Assembly (NCBI GenBank): GCA_903896595.1
Contig: CAITYL010000278.1
Coordinates: 1-40,908 of the forward strand
Direction of reading: 5' to 3'
Length of the DNA stretch: 40,908 bases
From: an uncultured Lentisphaerota bacterium
GTDB taxonomy: Bacteria > Verrucomicrobiota > Lentisphaeria > Oligosphaerales > CAITYL01
The position numbers were made by a program, and so were the translations under genes. Below the pieces are notes generated by a model that saw nothing but the letters and a program-made list of their open reading frames with translations, ran no database searches and had not been told where the DNA came from. Position 1 is the first letter of the stretch. Each line of letters opens with the position of its first letter. Positions 37,644 to 40,908 of this stretch are shown here, in pieces.

Positions 37644-38816
37644 TTATCGCACCAAGACTTCCGGGACAACGGACATGCCCAGGGACAGCGACACGGCGGG
37701 CGGCAGGGCACCGTCAAAGACGATCTTGACCGGCACGCGCTGCACCACTTTGACGTAATTGCCGGTGGCATTCTCGGCCGGCAGCAGGCTGAACCGCGCG
37801 CCCGTGCCGCGCTGGATGCTGTCCACCCGTCCGGTCAGGGCAAGGTCCGGGTAGGCGTCCACATGCAGGCGCACCGACTGGCCGGGCCGCATCCGCTCCA
37901 CCTGCGTCTCCTTGAAGTTGGCCACCACCCATTTTTCATCCCCGACAATCCCCAGCAGGGCCTGGCCGGGGCGGACAAAATTGCCGGCCTCCACGGCCTT
38001 TTTCGTGACAGTACCCGCCTGGGCAGCGTAAATCCGCGTGTAGGACAGATCCTGCTCCGCCTGCCGGACCTCGGCCTTCAACCGTTCGAGCTCGGCGACC
38101 ACCCGGGCCTGCTCCGCCTCGGCCTTGCCAATGCGTTCGTCGGCGATGTCGGCGCCGGCCAGTTGCGCCCGGGCTTCCCGGGTCTGGGCCACGGACGCCG
38201 TCACCCGCCGCTGGGCCACCCGCAAAGCCGCCGCCGCCGCCCGCGCCTGCGCCGAATACTGGCCCAGTTGCGAAGCGGTAATGCCGCCGGTCTTGAACAG
38301 ATTGTCGTAACGGCCCAAATCCGCCTGGGCCCGGGTGGCCTCCACCTCCGCCACCTCGGCCGCCGCCCGCGCCTGCTCCACGGCGGCATCGGCGGCCTCC
38401 ACCCCGCCCCGCGCCTGCTCCACGGCGGCCACCGCCGTCTTCCGGACGCTGGCCACATCCGCCGCCACCGAACGCAACTGTGCCTCGGCGGCTTTCAGGG
38501 CCGCCCGCCCGCCATCCAGCCGCGTCTGAAAATCCTGCGGATCGATTTCGGCCAGCAGCGTGCCGGCGGCCACGTGCTGGTTGTCCGCCACCGTCACCCG
38601 CACCACGTGTCCGGGCACCCGGGGACTGACCTGCACCACCGCGCCCTCAATAAAGGCGTTGTCGGTCGCTTCATGGGCGCGATAATGGACGTAGGCCCGC
38701 GCGAAGTAGCCGCCACCGACCAGGAGCAGCACCCCCAGCGCCGCCCCCCCCAGCCACCGCCGCCGCCCCCCGCTCGCTGCCGCCATTCCCGTGCCTGCCG
38801 CTGCCGTATCGTTCAT
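37644..38816 (-). CDS. HlyD/EmrA-family membrane fusion protein
   Basis: TDNAFIEGAVVQVSPRVPGHVVRVTVADNQHVAAGTLLAEIDPQDF; coiled-coil hairpin; RIYAAQAGTVTKKAVEAGNFVRPGQALL. Confidence 0.92.
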   Translation of the reverse strand: MNDTAAAGTGMAAASGGRRRWLGGAALGVLLLVGGGYFARAYVHYRAHEATDNAFIEGAVVQVSPRVPGHVVRVTVADNQHVAAGTLLAEIDPQDFQTRLDGGRAALKAAEAQLRSVAADVASVRKTAVAAVEQARGGVEAADAAVEQARAAAEVAEVEATRAQADLGRYDNLFKTGGITASQLGQYSAQARAAAAALRVAQRRVTASVAQTREARAQLAGADIADERIGKAEAEQARVVAELERLKAEVRQAEQDLSYTRIYAAQAGTVTKKAVEAGNFVRPGQALLGIVGDEKWVVANFKETQVERMRPGQSVRLHVDAYPDLALTGRVDSIQRGTGARFSLLPAENATGNYVKVVQRVPVKIVFDGALPPAVSLSLGMSVVPEVLVR

Positions 38817-38899
38817 CCGCCGCCTCCTGGACGTTTTCGCCGCACGCTTTATTCATAAATAAATTTAAACTATACCTTTTAATTGTCATTCAGCCACGC

Positions 38900-39126
38900 C
38901 CCCAGGGTGCATGACCATGTGACCGATTGGGGCCACCCTTTTGAAAAAGGGTGCTCCCTTTGCGGATTCCGCAGGACGCTTCAATGCAACCATCCACGAT
39001 TGAGACACCGGAGCGGCCTGCGGAATCCGCAAAAGGCACAAACAGATTTGACGGAGGGTTTGGGAACCGCCTTTCCTCAAAAGGGGGTTCCCAACATCGT
39101 CCGTCAAAACGGTCATGTCCCCATGG
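38900..39126 (-). mobile_element. MITE-like palindromic element, copy 2
   Basis: ccccagggtgcatgaccatgtgacc ... cggtcatgtccccatgg; shares gttgggaacccccttttgaggaaaggcggttcccaaac(c) and gcacccttttccaaaagggtggcccc with copy 1. Confidence 0.65.
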
Positions 39127-39193
39127 TCTCGTGACGTTGAATAATGGCCGGCACCGGGCATATTCACCGGCCGGTGCCTCTGGAGGTGGCGTC

Positions 39194-39874
39194 ATGTCGA
39201 ACATCAAAAACAATGCCACCGCCCAGGAGACCCGGCGCAAGCTCATGAATGCCGCCGGCGAAGTGTTCGCCGAATCCGGCCTGCACGCCGCCACCATCAA
39301 GCAGATCACCGGGCGGGCGGGCGTCAACATTGCCGCCGTCAACTATCACTTTTCCGACAAGTTCGAGCTGTACGCGCTGGTGGTCCGAAGCCTCCAGACA
39401 AGCATGCTCATGCCCCCGCCGCCGGCCACCGCGGCCGCCACCCCGGAAGCGCGGTTTCACGGGTTCATTGACCAGTTCATGCGGCGGCTGATGGACCGGT
39501 CCCGGCCCGCCTGGCACCGCCTGCTGTTTGCCCGGGAACTGGCGCAGCCCACCGCCGCGCTGGACACCCTGGTGGCGGAAATCGCCCGGCCGGTCACCGA
39601 CCGCCTCGCCGGCATTCTCCGGGACCTCCTGGGCGAGGACGTGTCCGACCGGCAGGTCAATTTGTCGGCCTTCAGTATTCTGGGGCTGTGCCTGTCCTAC
39701 CTCAATCATGGCGCCATCATCACCCGCCTGGGACACGCCATGCCCCAAGACGAGCTGGAGCCGTTGATCCAGCACATCACGGAGTTCTCACTGCACGGGG
39801 TAAAATCGCTGCCGCGCCCGGCGCCGGCACTGCGGCCGCGCCAGCGGCACGCCAATCCGCGCCAGCCACGGTAA
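39194..39874 (+). CDS. TetR/AcrR-family regulator (CecR-like)
   Basis: TRRKLMNAAGEVFAESGLHAATIKQITGRAGVNIAAVNYHFSDKFELYALVV HTH; start at 39194. Confidence 0.9.
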   Translation: MSNIKNNATAQETRRKLMNAAGEVFAESGLHAATIKQITGRAGVNIAAVNYHFSDKFELYALVVRSLQTSMLMPPPPATAAATPEARFHGFIDQFMRRLMDRSRPAWHRLLFARELAQPTAALDTLVAEIARPVTDRLAGILRDLLGEDVSDRQVNLSAFSILGLCLSYLNHGAIITRLGHAMPQDELEPLIQHITEFSLHGVKSLPRPAPALRPRQRHANPRQPR

Positions 39875-39956
39875 ATAGATAATTTTACGGGCCGGACACC
39901 ATCTGCGCCCAAACGCTATAAGCAAGGCTTTCAGCCTTGAACCGGTTGTTCTCCAA

Positions 39957-40031
39957 TGTAGCAAAGCGATTGCATCGCGCTCTTCGGGCCGCCACGTCCC
40001 GAATGGGGTGGGCTGCAAGCCCTTTGCCACA
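39957..40031 (+). repeat. TGTAGCAAAG cloverleaf repeat, copy E
   Basis: tgtagcaaagcgattgcatcgcgctcttcgggccgccacgtcccgaatggggtgggctgcaagccctttgccaca. Confidence 0.88.
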
Positions 40032-40090
40032 CTCATGAACAATTCAGGCTGGCGTCAAGTTGGTTGTACCGACTTCTGCTTTTTCCACGC

Positions 40091-40834
40091 TCACCAGCCC
40101 CAGCCATAGCCATTGTCAAAGCGAATGGCGGAATAATCCATGGCCCGGGTTTGGGAGACGGCTTCCACGTGACCGTCACAGAACACGATATTTGATCCGC
40201 CAGGATGGCGCTTCAACGCCGGGACGGGCAGGGCCGGAGGGGTAAAGGCGTCACTGATGCTGGTGCCGTAATTGGCGTTGGCGACACGGCCACGTACCTC
40301 CGGATAGCCGCTGATGATGACGGAAGACGCATCCGCCACCAGCGGGCAGATGGCGGGCGTCTTCCAATCGTTCATCGGCAGACGCTCCCCATGCAAATAA
40401 GAATCAAGAAAAGCGTTTTCACCGTAGCTAACGACGCCCGTATTTCCCGTCCCCAACCGGTAGATAATGCCACGGGTGTCGGAAGGGCAGGCAAAGCACT
40501 TGAACGCCACATCACAAGTGGTTTTGAGAAGAATGCACCAGTCGATGAAGTCATCGGCATTCGGGATCGTGGCGTAGGTGCCCACCGGGTCGCAGGTCGG
40601 CACCCGATGGCCGGCGTCGGCATCGGCATACATCAGGGAGGCCATGCCGATCTGCTTGAGGTTGCTGATGCAGGCGGTCGCCCGCGCCGCGTCTTTGGCG
40701 CGCCCCAGCGACGGCAGCAGCATCGACGCCAGAATGGCGATGATGGCGATCACCACCAGCAACTCGATCAAGGTAAACGACGACCGGCAATCCGAAGTTG
40801 TAGGACGAATTGAGGTTAGTGAATGAGATTGCAT
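40091..40834 (-). CDS. prepilin-type N-methylation / H-X9-DG domain protein
   Basis: [46 protein letters not shown]-terminal [12 protein letters not shown] (H-X9-DG). Confidence 0.93.
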   Translation of the reverse strand: MQSHSLTSIRPTTSDCRSSFTLIELLVVIAIIAILASMLLPSLGRAKDAARATACISNLKQIGMASLMYADADAGHRVPTCDPVGTYATIPNADDFIDWCILLKTTCDVAFKCFACPSDTRGIIYRLGTGNTGVVSYGENAFLDSYLHGERLPMNDWKTPAICPLVADASSVIISGYPEVRGRVANANYGTSISDAFTPPALPVPALKRHPGGSNIVFCDGHVEAVSQTRAMDYSAIRFDNGYGWGW

Positions 40835-40908
40835 GGTGATTTTCCTAACCCGAACATAGCCAAAACCAAATAGGCGTTAAGATAAGCGTAAACCGCGTCA
40901 GCCGGGAA

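Overview
This GC-rich, densely coding chromosomal window probably comes from a PVC-superphylum-like bacterium (Lentisphaerota/Kiritimatiellota/Verrucomicrobiota). That is an inference from a prepilin protein with an H-X9-DG motif, a PEP-CTERM protein, GH29/GH78 glycosidases and the repeat style; it was not tested. About 28 genes can be supported. They include a GH57-glycogen synthase fusion, an alpha-L-fucosidase, a FadL-type porin, a receiver/histidine-kinase protein, and a TatT-like lipoprotein. An ilvC-adk-map-infA-rpmJ-rpsM-rpsK-rpoA-rplQ cluster lacks secY at the adk junction and rpsD before rpoA. Other genes are a PEP-CTERM/DUF4114-like protein, an alpha-L-rhamnosidase, purD, an MFS transporter, a zinc-ribbon/Ala-rich coiled-coil protein, a GspE/PilB ATPase, glmS, a Tat-exported LD-carboxypeptidase, and a TolC/EmrB/EmrA efflux locus with a divergent TetR. 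The most unusual content is intergenic. Many gaps are filled by palindromic repeats from at least ten sequence families. One is a ~61-75 bp cloverleaf-shaped repeat present five times (TGTAGCAAAG...CTTTGCTACA). Another is a ~230-270 bp MITE-like element with terminal inverted repeats and an exchangeable palindromic core (two copies plus a fragment). A third class consists of inverted arrays of short words (CACGAAG, CACAGAG, CACGGAC, TTCAACGT, ATTCTGAA, GAGGAC, TCACGC). Several of these abut or supply the stop codons of neighbouring genes.
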